A stretch of DNA of 64,000 nt. Source: Phragmites australis (Eukaryota; Streptophyta; Magnoliopsida; Poales; Poaceae). Both the position numbers and the translations under genes were made by a program. Below are positions 44,012-54,870 of this stretch, piece by piece. Below the pieces are notes generated by a model. That model searched no databases. It was given only the letters and a program-made list of their open reading frames with translations, and was not told where the DNA came from. Positions within the stretch are counted from its first letter, which is position 1. Every line of letters begins with the position of its first letter. The stretch lies in assembly GCF_958298935.1 (NCBI RefSeq), contig NC_084930.1, positions 24,030,001 to 24,094,000 on the forward strand, in the 5' to 3' direction.

Positions 44012-45366
44012 TCATTCTGTATCTGAGCTACACGCAGGGCCATCAACAGTAGTATTTTCATTACTGATTTTCTCAGAAATAGCTGCCTCGCGGCTCTTAA
44101 ATAGAGCAACATGCTTCTGGTAATCTTCAAGCTCCTTCTCCAACTTCTCAATAAATTGGCTGGTATGTTCAAGAGATTGTTCATATCTGTATTTCTCCAA
44201 GGCCTATAGAGAACAGATGCATGTAATTATTAAACGAAACTGATTAGTGATAACATTACTTGATGGTTGTATAAATATAGTATCATCACAATAAGCAGGT
44301 ATATTGGAAATCAAACTACATAAGTTGGTACAGCATCAAATAACTTTGATTACCTTCTGCTTAGAAAGAGTATCAGGAGGCGACATGACCTTTGGCTGAA
44401 CGTAGGTCTTCCCTCGATAAAAGATAATAGTATTGTCGGGTTTGATATCAATGACTGTGCCTTTGCTGAGCCTTGCCAGTTCCTCCGCATACTCGTACAC
44501 TTGGCCAGGCCGGCAAGGTTTGCAAACCACCTTCACAGTCTCATGCTTCTTCCAGTGGAGGTGCATGTTGAGAACTACGCCACCAAACACACCTCTTCTC
44601 CCAACAGGAACATAATTCTTCTTCTTCTCCCCAGTTCTCTTGAGGTAAAACTTCTCCTCCTCGGTCAGAATCTCAGGGTCGTGAACTGGCTCCAGCGTCC
44701 TCGGGACCTCGTACTTCCTCAGCTTCTCAATCAGCCATTCTTCCTTCCTCTTGGCCTGAATTTACAAAAAACAAATTAGTCAATGCAGCTGTTTATTCTC
44801 TTAGTTCAATAACCAATGTCAGCGCAAATGAACCAATGTACCAGAATGTGGTGAAAGTCAAGACCTTTTCGAGCTTGTATCTAATCCTGACTTCGGGATT
44901 GGGCGACTTCATCTTCTTTTTGGCCTTCAGGCGGTACCACTTAAGCTGGTTGACCTTGGCCTTCCTCGACATCTTCTTCTTCGCCGGCGATGGCTGCCTC
45001 TGGCCAGCCTTCTGCTTCGAGCCCGGGTCTCCCACCGCGAACCTTGCGAAGCCGCCTTTCGTGTCCAACGTGACTGCCGTGCTCCCGTACCTCACAGGCT
45101 GGCGAAACCACCACCACCTCCGCCTACGCGTCTCCGGTTCAGACCGTCCCCAAGAACCCGCAACAGAAGGTGACGAACGCGCACCGCCGTGCAGTCGGTC
45201 CCAAGGACCACTGATCAAGAAAGAACCCAGTTCCGTGGAGGAATTAAAGCGAGGACGAGAAGGCGATTGAATCGGAGAGGGGCGAGGAGACGAACCTTAT
45301 GGAGGTCAGAGACGCAGGGGAGAGGACGGGACGGCGCCGAAGAAGCCGGGCCGCGAGAGCGGCCAT
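44012..45366 (-). CDS. CRM-domain RNA-binding protein, organelle-targeted (At3g25440/CFM9-like)
   Basis: CRM (CRS1/YhbY) proteins bind organellar RNA and support group II intron splicing or ribosome assembly. Minus-strand exons: 45366-45296, 45210-44865, 44755-44354 and 44203-44012. All introns are GT-AG (85, 109 and 150 bp), phases match, and the total is 336 aa. The first 22 residues (MAALAARLLRRRPVL, then SPASLTS) form an Arg-rich transit peptide, mitochondrial in style. Residues 90-140 are basic (SPAKKKMSRKAKVNQLKWYR). The single CRM domain lies at about 168-262 (LTEEEKFYLKRTG; RNA-binding loop GRRG at 191-194; GGVVLNMHLHWKKHE; ELARLSKGTVIDIKPDNTII). It is followed by SPPDTLSKQK and a C-terminal coiled coil (HTSQFIEKLEKELEDYQKHV). 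One CRM domain plus coiled coil fits CRM subfamily 4. The start ATG lies in a GC-rich leader. No lesion is seen. Chloroplast rather than mitochondrial targeting is possible. Confidence 0.93.
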
Positions 45367-45848
45367 GGCAACGGGCGGCGGCGGCGGAAGATGTGAACGC
45401 GCCGGCGCCCGGCGACCAAGGGTTTTGGGCCACTAAACGAGAGGAAGGCGTCTGCAAAGCCATGGGCCTCTGGGCCAAGTGGGCCTACATTGTTGGAGAG
45501 AATCAACACAGTCCGGTTGAGGTGCTCGGATATGGCGAGGCGCGTCCGCTCCAGGACTCCACGCGGGGGCGCGGCCGGGCGACACGAGGCGCGCAGCCTC
45601 CCTCCTCGCGTCGCCGCGACACCACACCCCGGCACGCGCCCGCCACCTCCTCGGCACATGCCCCAAGCGCAAGCGAGTTGCGCCGGCGCTGGAGGTGACC
45701 CGCCGCTCATCGCTCCGCTCCGCTCCGCTCTTGGGTTCGGGCACGGGGCGTTCTCCACAGCTGCTTTCAATTTTCCTTTTACATTCTTGTTGTCATTTGG
45801 TGCAAATTATGAGTGGGGCATGTTTGGTAAAAGAAGTAACATGGTGCA
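45367..45848. promoter_or_regulatory. GC-rich 5' region of the CRM gene, possible shared promoter
   Basis: This GC-rich block upstream of the minus-strand CRM start is open in several frames (plus 45490-45897; minus 45770-45306), as expected of GC-rich DNA. It lies between the CRM gene and the aconitase relic that reads the other way, so it may once have served both. No TATA box is evident. I could not identify an aconitase first exon here. Confidence 0.35.
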
Positions 45849-46108
45849 AATTGCTTTCTTGTGGTCTTTGTTTAGTAAAAGAAGTAATTTCAAGTAGGGC
45901 ATGTAGTTTTGGTTGCTAAGCTTTTTTATTTTGGTTTCTCTGAGGTACCTTCTCTCTATTTTGTGCATTTGCTCTTTTTATGTCTCCATGTAGTATCTGC
46001 AGTAAGTGCTAATTCCGTCATTTTTAGTTCATAATTTGGCAAATAGTGGAAGATTTATCAATTAAGCTTGCAGGCACATCGTAATGTAAATTGCGCTAAT
46101 TTGCTCAT
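45849..46108 (+). repeat. Direct repeat A (left copy) flanking a truncated LTR element
   Basis: This 260-bp sequence (TTGCTTTCTTGTGGTCTTTG to TTTGCTCAT) recurs at 47266-47531 with roughly 97% identity by eye. It is intronic-type sequence of the aconitase gene; the right copy leads straight into the aconitase splice acceptor at 47537. Confidence 0.9.
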
Positions 46109-47265
46109 TGTTGGGGGTAAATAGATCAGCCTGAGATAATAGTTGACGATCGTAATCGAAGGTCCTTCTAGAGCCTTCGGTCTCCGAATCCTCAGCGGGA
46201 GGTCCGACCCTCAGAAGTTGCGGACCCTCTCAGGCTACCTTTTCGGTACGTACATGGTCTTCTGAAGACTCAAAATAACAGCCAGTCCCTCCAGAGATTT
46301 CAGCCTCCGGACTCAACAAGAGGCATTATTCCTGGAGGCTGCGAACCCCTTTGGGCCACCCCTCTGGTGCCTATATAGCCTTCTAAAACCTAAAGATGCA
46401 ACCGGCCTCCAGAGATAATATCAGGGAAGAAAGGACACCTCCTACAGTCGACCTGTTCTGAGGTGACAGACGATTAATGTCGGTACAAGTGGTGCTTATC
46501 CTGACACCCAATGCGATGCAGTGGCACTGGGCCACAATTGGTAACCGGCTCACCCCTCAAAGGGCAAGCACCACAATAGTTACTATAGTAGATATTTATC
46601 TTCTATGTAGGATAAAAAGTAGTTATACAAGATAAGACTCAGTAATTCGGCTAGTTTCTAGATATTTGTGCATCGTGATAACTTGTACGCTAAGCTACGT
46701 ACCACCCTATAAATAGGGGGTCGTGGTTATTTGGGAGAAAAAGAGGTCACATGGAGCACGCTCAACACAACACGGAGGAGCACAATCACAAAGTCTTCCT
46801 GTGATACTCCTCCTAGCCCGGTCCATATTTTTACTATCAATACATTTGTAGAGTTCCTTCCTCTCAAACTTCATCTCTAAACTTGAGTCTCCTCTTTAGA
46901 AGAAACTCTCGCCGTACTTGCTGGGGCAAGATGATCTCTTGCTCCAACATTAGCGCCGTCCGTGGGGACTCGAACAAAGAAGTGCCAAAAAGAGATAGGA
47001 ATCCACCAGAAAAATTACCAACGCGCTAGCAACCATATCCACCGTTGCAACAATGCAACCATATGCGTGGTTGTCTCAACCATGCACACCACGTATACCC
47101 TCTAGCCCCGCTACCGTATGGGACGGTGTTCCTCCGGCCTTGACCGACCTAGAACCTTGGGTCGGTACTCCAGACGGCACAAAGCCCTTCCAGCCTCTGC
47201 ATGGCGAAGACTTCGCTGCATCAAAAGAGGTCACGGCCGAGATCGCAGCTAAGCAGGCCGCCTTT
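46109..47265 (+). mobile_element. Truncated family A LTR element (5' LTR, PBS, start of Gag)
   Basis: An 841-bp LTR (46109-46949, TGTTGGGGG to GCTCCAACA) of the same family as the 461-8372 element, here on the plus strand, with TATAAATA near 46710. It is followed by TTAGCGCCGTCCGTGGGGAC (PBS region) and the first part of a Gag-like frame from 47053 (AWLSQPCTPRIPSSPATVWD, then EVTAEIAAKQAA) that stops abruptly at 47265, where repeat A starts again. There is no 3' LTR. Confidence 0.8.
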
Positions 47266-47531
47266 CATTGCTTTCTTGTGATCTTTGTCTAGTAAAAGAA
47301 GTAATTTCAAGTAGGGCATGTAGTTTTAGTTGCTAAGCTTTTTTTATTTTGCTTTCTCTTAGGTACCTTCTCTCTCTATTTTGTGCATTTGCTCTTTTTA
47401 TGTCTCCATGTAGTATCTGCAGTAAGTGCTAATTCCGTCATTTTTAGTTCATAATTTGGCAAATAGTGGAAGATTTATCAATTAAGCTTGCAGGCAGAAC
47501 GTAATGTAAATTGCGCTAATTTGCTCATTAT
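47266..47531 (+). repeat. Direct repeat A (right copy)
   Basis: Second copy of the sequence at 45849-46108. It differs by a handful of substitutions and a 2-base CT insertion. It has no insertion at the CTCAT site where the left copy is interrupted by the LTR, and runs on into TATTTGCAG, the aconitase acceptor. Confidence 0.9.
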
Positions 47532-47537
47532 TTGCAG

Positions 47538-48873
47538 CTACTGCCTACTGGCAGCAACCCCTTTAGCTTCGCCTTGATGAGCCTCCAGAACGGCGACGGT
47601 GCCAGCTATGGCAACTACTACGGCCTTCCTGCTCTTGGAGATGAGCGAATTGATAAACTAACCTTCTGCACCGATATTTTATTTAGGTTACAGGAAGTAT
47701 TACTGTACAGTCAAACCAATTGAGTTTGACCGATATCAGCTTACCATCTTGATACATGTACATTGTCTGTATCGGTAGCGCTTAGTAGACTTGTCTTGAA
47801 ATATACTTTTATAATATTATATTATATTGCAAAATACAAATTAGTGGTTATAGTTGTATTTTGGATGCCTAAGCATGCCAATACCGTACCTCAATGTCAC
47901 TGGAGGGAGGGTACAAGATACATTGGTTATTGTCGCCCCCATAAAACAAAGAATATCTGACGTCTCCTACGTCTTAAAAAGTTAGCCGCTGACAGCTGAT
48001 CAGTGCTTTCTAATTCTTTTCCAGACAAATTACCATACACAGTCCTTGTGATTCTCGAGTCTGCAATCCGAAATTGTGACAGGTTCTAAATAACAAAGGA
48101 GGCTGTGGAGAAGATCATGGACTGGGAGAAGACCTCCATGCAACAAGTCGAGATACCATTCAAACCTGCACGTACGCGTGATTCTGCAAGTATATATCCG
48201 TCTCAAAGATTGTGGTTAAATTTCCATATGTTTTTTATTTTATGTGCATATCTTTCCAACGATATCGCGAAATTAGGATTTTACCGGGGTTCCTGTCCTT
48301 GTTGACTTCGCAAGCATGTGGGATGCAATGTCTAAATTAGGTGGCAATCCTGATAAGATTAATCCAATGGTATATTTCCTTTCTAATCTTTTTTTTTTTT
48401 TTTTGCCAAGCAGCATCTGTTCCAATTATTCTTTGTAGTCATATTCAGTTTTGCGCTTCTGCATTTAGGTTCCAGAAGACCTTGTAATTGATCACTCAGT
48501 GACAGACGATGTGGTGAGGTCAGAAAGCGCAGCGCAGGCCAACATGGAACTGGAGTTTGAGAGGAATACTGAGCGGTTTGCCTGCCTCAAATGGGTATCT
48601 TCTTCATTTCACAATATGCTTATCATGCCTCCTGGTTCTTGCATTGTTCATCAGGTAAAAAACGATTTCCAGGGATTATTTTAATGTTTGAAATTCCCTT
48701 TGATCATTTTATGTAGTCTATTGTAGGTAAATCTTGAATATCTTTGGAGAGTTGTTTTCAACACAAATGGCCTACTTTATCCTGATAGTGTTCTGGGGAC
48801 TGATTCCAACACTATGATGATGAATGGACTGGGAATTGTTGGCTGGGGAGTTGGAGGGATTGATGCTGAATGA
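47538..48873 (+). pseudogene. Aconitate hydratase pseudogene, N-terminal exons
   Basis: Aconitase interconverts citrate and isocitrate through a 4Fe-4S cluster. Exon relics in order: 47538 to about 47652 (NPFSFALMSLQNGDGASYGN, GLPALGDERIDK), 48025-48171 (KLPYTVLVILESAIRNCDRF, stop, ITKEAVEKIMDWEKTS, VEIPFKPAR), about 48277-48369 ([28 protein letters not shown]), 48469-48654 ([47 protein letters not shown]) and 48727-48873 ([35 protein letters not shown], stop). Introns mostly keep GT/AG. Lesions: a TAA after CDRF, a lost donor after exon 1, and TGA at 48871. The catalytic GTDSHT motif reads GTDSNT, removing an active-site His. Exons for about residues 200-680 are gone. Confidence 0.93.
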
Positions 48874-50848
48874 TACAAATCTTATTTTTCAGTGTAACTT
48901 GATTTTAAAGCAGTACACTGTGTGATGATTCAGTATGGGTCTATGTACCTTCATATTGATATGATCCTTCATATTGATATGATTTGTCACAAAGACGATG
49001 TTCAGTATGATCTTTATCATTGAAATGGTATCGTGGCATTAGGAACATATTTTCCTTACCTTGCTCCGTTTTTTCTTTATCAAAGCCATAACTATAGTTA
49101 CATAAGGGAATCAGCTGATGTGTAATATAGATATCCACAAAAGGCCTCTGGTCACTATGGAACATTGTCTCTTCTTCCACCTATATTTCACCACGATGTT
49201 GCAGACTAACATGTATGACTATTAGTTTGGCAAGCACAATTTTGATGCCTTGAGCCAGTAACAATAATAGGATCTTCAACATGAAGCCTTCGGAAATTCA
49301 TTCGAGGCATAGTGTCTCACGGCATTGTCCCTATCATGCTCATCCGTCTAAACATACTAGCAAAATTATTCACGTAAATTGTGCAGCTAGATTTAAAATT
49401 ACTATAATTTCCATTGTAGGAAAAATCTTAGCTGCTCTTAATTTGACCTAAAATTTTCATGATAAATTATAAATAAACACCAATATGATTATTTGCTTTA
49501 GATTACCTAGTGTCCATGCATTGTTTCTTCTTGGGCAATTGTGCAAGCTGCATTGATATATCATATTCACACTAAATATGATCTAACATCAATCTATGAG
49601 TCCTTATCTATGAATTGTTGGAAAGGACTCGATCTAACCTGTCTAAGGCAAAATACCATTTGTACAACTAGCATTTGAATCCTCCAAACACAACTGGCAT
49701 TTGACATCTGTAGAAGAAGTCAGAAGAAGAGAAGAAATGGTGTCACCTACTATTTAGGGGAATGAGCGAGGGTTGCACGGTAGTAAGCCAGGGAGGAATA
49801 AATTCTTCTAGCTCTATGGTGACCCCTCCCTCCTCCTTGCTGACCTCCCCTTCCTAGCAAAGCAACTCCAATGCCAATCAGAGGTTCTGAGAGCTGAGAG
49901 GAGCAGCAGAGGAAGAAAAAGAAGAATAGGTATGAGAAGGAGAGCTCGCACCTCTTTATACTTGCAAAATGAGCACAAATCTATAGTTGTTGCGGCAGAT
50001 AGGAAGAGATAGTTGGGCCCAAGATCTCCATGCAATAGTTGTGGCAAAGCACTCAGTGGTGGTTGCGGCGAGGAACTCAATGATGGCAGTGGAGGGAGTG
50101 TGGCACCGAGGCGGTGAGGAGTTGAGGATGAGCAGGGGCATGATGGCAATGAGGAGTTGAGAAGGCTTAGGGTCATGGCGGCGGTGAGGGCATGGTGGTG
50201 GCGAGGTTGTGGCGGTGGCAAGGAGTTGAGGAGAGCCTCAGCATGAGCGGCGCATGGGGCAGAGTGCGAGATTCACTTGAAGAGCCTCAGCATGAGCGGT
50301 TCGCAGGGCAGATGGCGGGATACGCACAACGAGAAAGGAGCGTGGGGCAGAGGGCAGGATTCGCGTGGAGGGCCTCAACGTGAGTGGCGCGCTGGGTGGA
50401 ATAGAGTTTTTGAGCTTAGCACGGCAAGGATGCGAGTAGAGCGCAGGGGCAGTGGTTTTTTTTGTGTTAATCTTCTTTGGTTTTTTCAGATGATTTGTAG
50501 GGCGATTGCTTTTTAGCGGTGCTGGTAGGGGAGGGAAGGGGTGACGCACAACCACATTCATGCTTCATATTAGTAGAGATAAAACAACCCTCATCCATGC
50601 AGAGGTTGACTCATCCATGCAGAGGTTGACTCATCCATGTTCATATTTTCCTTATGAATTTCCTCTCTTTTGCCTCAATGTGCATGCATCAACAACATTA
50701 GACATCAACTCATTCTCTCGTCTTTTGTGTGCATGCAATGCCACTATGCCATTCAATGGGCCATTTTCTTGGTGATCTACATGCTATAATTATTGGTTTC
50801 ACAATTTGTGGGTTTTGGGGGAGAGAATTAATTAAGCTCAATAAATAT
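48874..50848. other. Unassigned interval with short tandem repeats
   Basis: No recognisable gene. It contains three imperfect copies of a roughly 60-bp GC-rich unit at about 50226-50395 (GAGCCTCAGCATGAGCGGCG ... GGGGCAGAG) and a 20-bp duplication CATGCAGAGGTTGACTCATC at about 50597-50640. The open frames at 49814-50561 lie in biased-composition DNA. Missing middle exons of aconitase were looked for here and not found. Confidence 0.45.
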
Positions 50849-50861
50849 GGGGGGGGGGGGG
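50849..50861 (+). repeat. 13-base poly-G tract
   Basis: Thirteen consecutive G lie directly beside the outer edge of the copia LTR at 50867. Such tracts are unstable and can also be assembly errors. Confidence 0.8.
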
Positions 50862-50866
50862 TAACT

Positions 50867-51655
50867 TGAAGCAGACGGTAGAATGCATCGCATTGTATTG
50901 AGTGTTTTGATGTAAATATATAGTGTCCAATCGAGTGCATTATCAATAACCGAAAGCCTATCATCTAGATAACAACCAAGTACATGGTCAGCAACAAAGG
51001 CTAGAAGAATAGGGCTAGGTTAATGATGTGGTGAACTACTAGGAGACTGAATTAGCTCCTTCAACACCTCCCCTTCCACAATTTATGTGTTGTCTTCAGT
51101 GATGCATAAACTGGTCCGACATTCTTCAAAGGCAGTTGTTGGTAGTCCCTTGGTCATGATATATGCAAACCAGTGGCTAGTCGGCACGTGAAGAACTCGT
51201 AATTCGCCCAATGAAACCTTTTCATGAACAAAGTGTATATCCAACTCCATGTGCTTGGTACAGTGATGATGAACTGGATTCGATGACATGTAGACGACAG
51301 AGACATTGCCATAATACAACATGGTAGCCTTGTTGATTGGGACATGAAGCTCTTGTACAAGATGACAGAGCCAGCAGCATTTGGTGATAGCAACCACGTG
51401 GTATTCCTCCTCAGTGCTTGACCGAGATATTATGGGATGTTGCTTTGATGACCATGATATCAAGGAGGAGCCGAGGAAGACACAACGGTCTAACATGGAT
51501 CGCCGTGTGTCTGGGCACCTAGCCCAATCTGTTTCAGAGTAGACGATGAGGTCAGTGGTCAACGATGTGAGGAACTGGAAGCCGAGCCATGTGGTGCCAC
51601 AAACATAGCGGAGCATGCGCTTGACAAGGGTCCAATGAACATCACATGGCTCATG
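50867..51655 (-). mobile_element. Ty1/copia relic: RNase H end plus 3' LTR
   Basis: On the minus strand, 51655-51083 encodes the copia RNase H and tail (VHWTLVKRMLRYVCGTTWLG, ETDWARCPDTRRS, SLISWSSKQHPIISRSSTEE, VLHVPTSHWFAYIMTKGLP). It is followed by a purine tract (complement of 51067-51077) and a 200-bp LTR (51066-50867, TGTTGAAGGAG to CTGCTTCA). Only the 3' end of the element survives. Its upstream junction at about 51656 is with the CACTA family Y segment, giving a continuous chimeric frame. Confidence 0.85.
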
Positions 51656-52505
51656 CATATCCCCCCTACTTTCTCTCCTTGAACATATGTCAAAAGAGAT
51701 AGATGGCTTCACAAAATTCCTTCCATCTAGAGTGGATTGCACCAAAGGTACAATACCACCTATCGTAGGGACAAAGGTACAATACCACAAAAGATTACCT
51801 CTTTAAGCCATAGGATCGGTTTCAACACCTACATGATAGGATGATATGAATTGAGCCTAATGTACTATAAAACTCAATTAAATTGTTGCGTCCTAATGAG
51901 TGTTACTATGAGCCTAACAGTGAGAGAGAAAAACAAAAAAGGTTACTATGATCGGTCTCGATCGTGGCCGATGGGGGAACGTCGATGGGGGAATGCCTGG
52001 AGGGTAGTGTATACCTGGTGCGTGAGCCAATTCATATCACGGATCCATCCAAGTCCGCCACGGCGACAGCAATGGCCCCCGCCACTACCTTGATCCATCG
52101 CCCTAACCCTAGCGGGTAGAGGGGGCGACGGCATACGTCAGGCTGTGGTGGAGGGGGGAGGATGACGACAGCGTCGACGGAGAGGTGCGAACGACTTTGG
52201 CGGTGGGAGGAGAAGGGGAGCGGAGATGAGAGTGGTCGAGTAGACAAATGGGCAGATAAGAGTGGTCGAGTAGATAGGAGTGGCAGAAATTAGTGACGGT
52301 TCATAAGGACACCTGTCACTAATGAGTCAGTCATTAGTGACTATAATAACTACAATATGTCACTAATTACTTTAATATTAGTGATAGATCTCATAACGAC
52401 CCGTCACTAATGAGTAGACTACATTTAATGATATGTGCCCCATATACCCACCACTAATGACTGAATTATTAGTGACAGACATTAATGTGACCCGTCACTA
52501 ATATC
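51656..52505 (-). mobile_element. CACTA family Y, copy 2 (inverted, truncated)
   Basis: Reverse-complement match to 17280-18100. The subterminal repeats CCGTCACTAAT/TTAGTGAC lie at 52270-52505, the GC-rich leader at 52030-52250, and the start of the cargo exon (VQSTLDGRNFVK, SRRESRGD) at 51656-51790. It is truncated at 52505 by the Gag of Sirevirus-like relic 2 and at 51656 by the copia RNase H. Confidence 0.8.
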
Positions 52506-52514
52506 GTTAAAGAC

Positions 52515-53588
52515 TTGGTCAACACAATTGGTCACATCAAGAAGGAAAAGAAGACCAAGATCAAGAAGAGGGAGACAAGGGAAAGAGCCAAGGCACTCGC
52601 AATCATAGGGAGATGGGTGAGCGACGATGAAGAGTCAAGCTCAAGTGATGAAAGCTTCATCATCCTCCCCTCCAAGAAAAGCTCTTCCTCTAAGTCGTCA
52701 TTACATAAGTCATCATCTTTCAAGTCATCTTACAAGTGTATTATGACCAAAGGTATGGATAGCGATGTAAGTGATGATGAATCTAATGAGGATTCTCCTT
52801 CTTATAATGAACTCCTTCATTTGATCAATGAGCAACAAAGGGTCCTTAAGAAACAATCAAAAGATCTTAAAAAATTCAATGCGCTTAAGGACTTTCATGC
52901 TACCTTTGTTACTAATTATGAACAATTATTGTGCAAATTCAATTTGCTAAACATGGAGCATAATGAGCTTAAAGTTAAATTTGAGTGCATTGAATCTCAA
53001 ACTAAGGTCCCTTTGAAGCAATCTACCTCTCTATTTAATTTCAATCATAAGGTAGATATTTCTACTTCTTATGATGATTTAATTGCTTTATCTAGCTCAC
53101 CCCTTTGCAATGAGAAATGCATTAAGAATATTTTTGTAGAACCATCTAATAACCTCATTGCGCAAGAAAATGATGAGCTCAAGCAAGAAGTCAAAAAGCT
53201 CAAGAAGGACTTGGCAAGACTAAAGGGCAAGAATCATATCCAACCTCCTCAAGATAACCGTGAAACCATGGTGAAAAAGTTTGCAGAGGGGTCCACCATG
53301 ATAAGCTTCAAATGCCATCAAGAAGGCCACAAGTCTTTCCAATGCAAACAACGTAAGAAGGAGACCAATGAGAAGAAAAAGATGATAAACCTCTCCAACA
53401 AGACCTTCAACCTCTACACCAAGCCCAATTACAAGATCAAGAACAAGAGCAACAACTACAAGCTCAAGAAGAAGGACAATGGTAAGTTGGTTGCACACAT
53501 GGTAGGGGGAAAGGACTGGAGGTGGAACCAACCTATTTGGGTGCCCAAGGAAGTCATCACCAATATGAAGGGGCCCCAATCAATTTGA
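52515..53588 (+). CDS. Gag of Sirevirus-like relic 2 (long open frame)
   Basis: This 357-codon open frame codes for a copia-type Gag, the nucleocapsid protein of the element's particle. It has a serine/acidic low-complexity region (SDDEESSSSDESF), coiled-coil segments (residues about 95-130 and 215-240, rich in Lys, Glu and Leu), and a CCHC zinc knuckle at residues 264-277. The first Cys of the knuckle is replaced by Ser (SFKCHQEGHKSFQC), so RNA binding is probably impaired. A basic Asn/Lys tail follows, then GPQSI and a stop. The true N-terminus is missing: the frame enters from the CACTA junction, and the first Met is not the original start. The intact length despite a dead context suggests fairly recent decay. 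Confidence 0.75.
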   Translation: MVNTIGHIKKEKKTKIKKRETRERAKALAIIGRWVSDDEESSSSDESFIILPSKKSSSSKSSLHKSSSFKSSYKCIMTKGMDSDVSDDESNEDSPSYNELLHLINEQQRVLKKQSKDLKKFNALKDFHATFVTNYEQLLCKFNLLNMEHNELKVKFECIESQTKVPLKQSTSLFNFNHKVDISTSYDDLIALSSSPLCNEKCIKNIFVEPSNNLIAQENDELKQEVKKLKKDLARLKGKNHIQPPQDNRETMVKKFAEGSTMISFKCHQEGHKSFQCKQRKKETNEKKKMINLSNKTFNLYTKPNYKIKNKSNNYKLKKKDNGKLVAHMVGGKDWRWNQPIWVPKEVITNMKGPQSI

Positions 53589-54870
53589 GTTCCAAAGAAG
53601 ACTTGAAGCACAAGTTAACTTGGGGATTTGGAGGCTTGCCTTACAAAATAAACTAGAGCTTCAAGTAAAGAAGCCAAGTATACAAAATAGGCGTATTGAT
53701 GAACATCATGATCATCAAATACCCAAATCCCCATCTGAAGGACAAAGAGTAAATGGTAGGTAGACTTATGTTCATGCGTTTTTATTTTGCATCTAGCTCA
53801 TTTGCCTTGTCTAGGGTTGCATATGCTTACTTAAATTTATTGCAATGCCTAGTGTATGTTTTCATATGGTAAGTTGCTTATGTTTATCTCTAACCCATGA
53901 GCAACCTATATGGTTTATTAATTGTAGGTTCATTTCATAGCACTAGATTTTACATTTGATATCTTTTATGTGTCATGATCCAATCTATAGGATAAATCCT
54001 CATTATTATCAATAACAAATGCATATGTATATTTCACAAGTATTCAACACTTGTATACACATATTTAGGGGGAGTATATCCTATAGGTTATGATTTTGAG
54101 ACTAACATGTGTTTCTAGTGACATCTTTTGTAGTCTCATAGAGCAATCAATATGTCTCCAAAGGTATGCAATGTTTAAATACTTCAATTGGTATCATTGT
54201 CAAATCTTTTATTTATTTAAGCTACCTTCATGCATAATATAGCTTAAACTTCTTATCTTGATATATTGTCTAGTTATGCATATATTTCTTTCTCATCATA
54301 TGTATACACACATATAGGGGGAGTTTAGACTATATTATGTGAGTTTCATAAATTATGATCTATATGCTTTCATAGAGTACAATTGGTATCATTCATTTGT
54401 AGTGATATCTGTATAATTATTATCCTTTTATTGGATCATGATTTGTGAAGCTCTCTCTCATGTGCTCTAATATCTTTCCCTTGAGTTCAACATGTGTTTA
54501 TAGTCCTTTTTGGGAGATTGTTGATAAAGGGGGAGAAATTTGATGACCAAAGTAAGATGAAAGCAATATGAACAATGCGAGGATATTGTAGCATTAAGCA
54601 AGATATCTAGGAATGCCAAAGTTGACAAAAGCGGAGAAGAAAATATGCTAGGCACCTAGATTGACAAAAGAGAAGCTCTCGCATAGGTCGTTCAAGGGAG
54701 ATAGTGGCAATAGAGAAAGAGCCACAACAAAAGGGGGCTAAGTGATAAGAACATGCATCTAAGAAATTTGGTAAGACTTTGTGCTCGCTTATGATCTTTA
54801 CATTTGGTATCATTCATTATGTGACACTTGTTTTGGCTGTGTTGTCACCAATCACCAAAAAGTGAGAGAT

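Noticed and set aside
45490..45897. Open frame from an ATG in the GC-rich block as a possible aconitase transit-peptide exon
   Set aside because: Arg/Pro-rich composition is common to all frames here, there is no convincing donor site, and no similarity to known aconitase N-termini could be read.
49814..50561. Proline- and serine-rich open frames on both strands
   Set aside because: Biased composition over short tandem repeats; no conserved motif or splice context.
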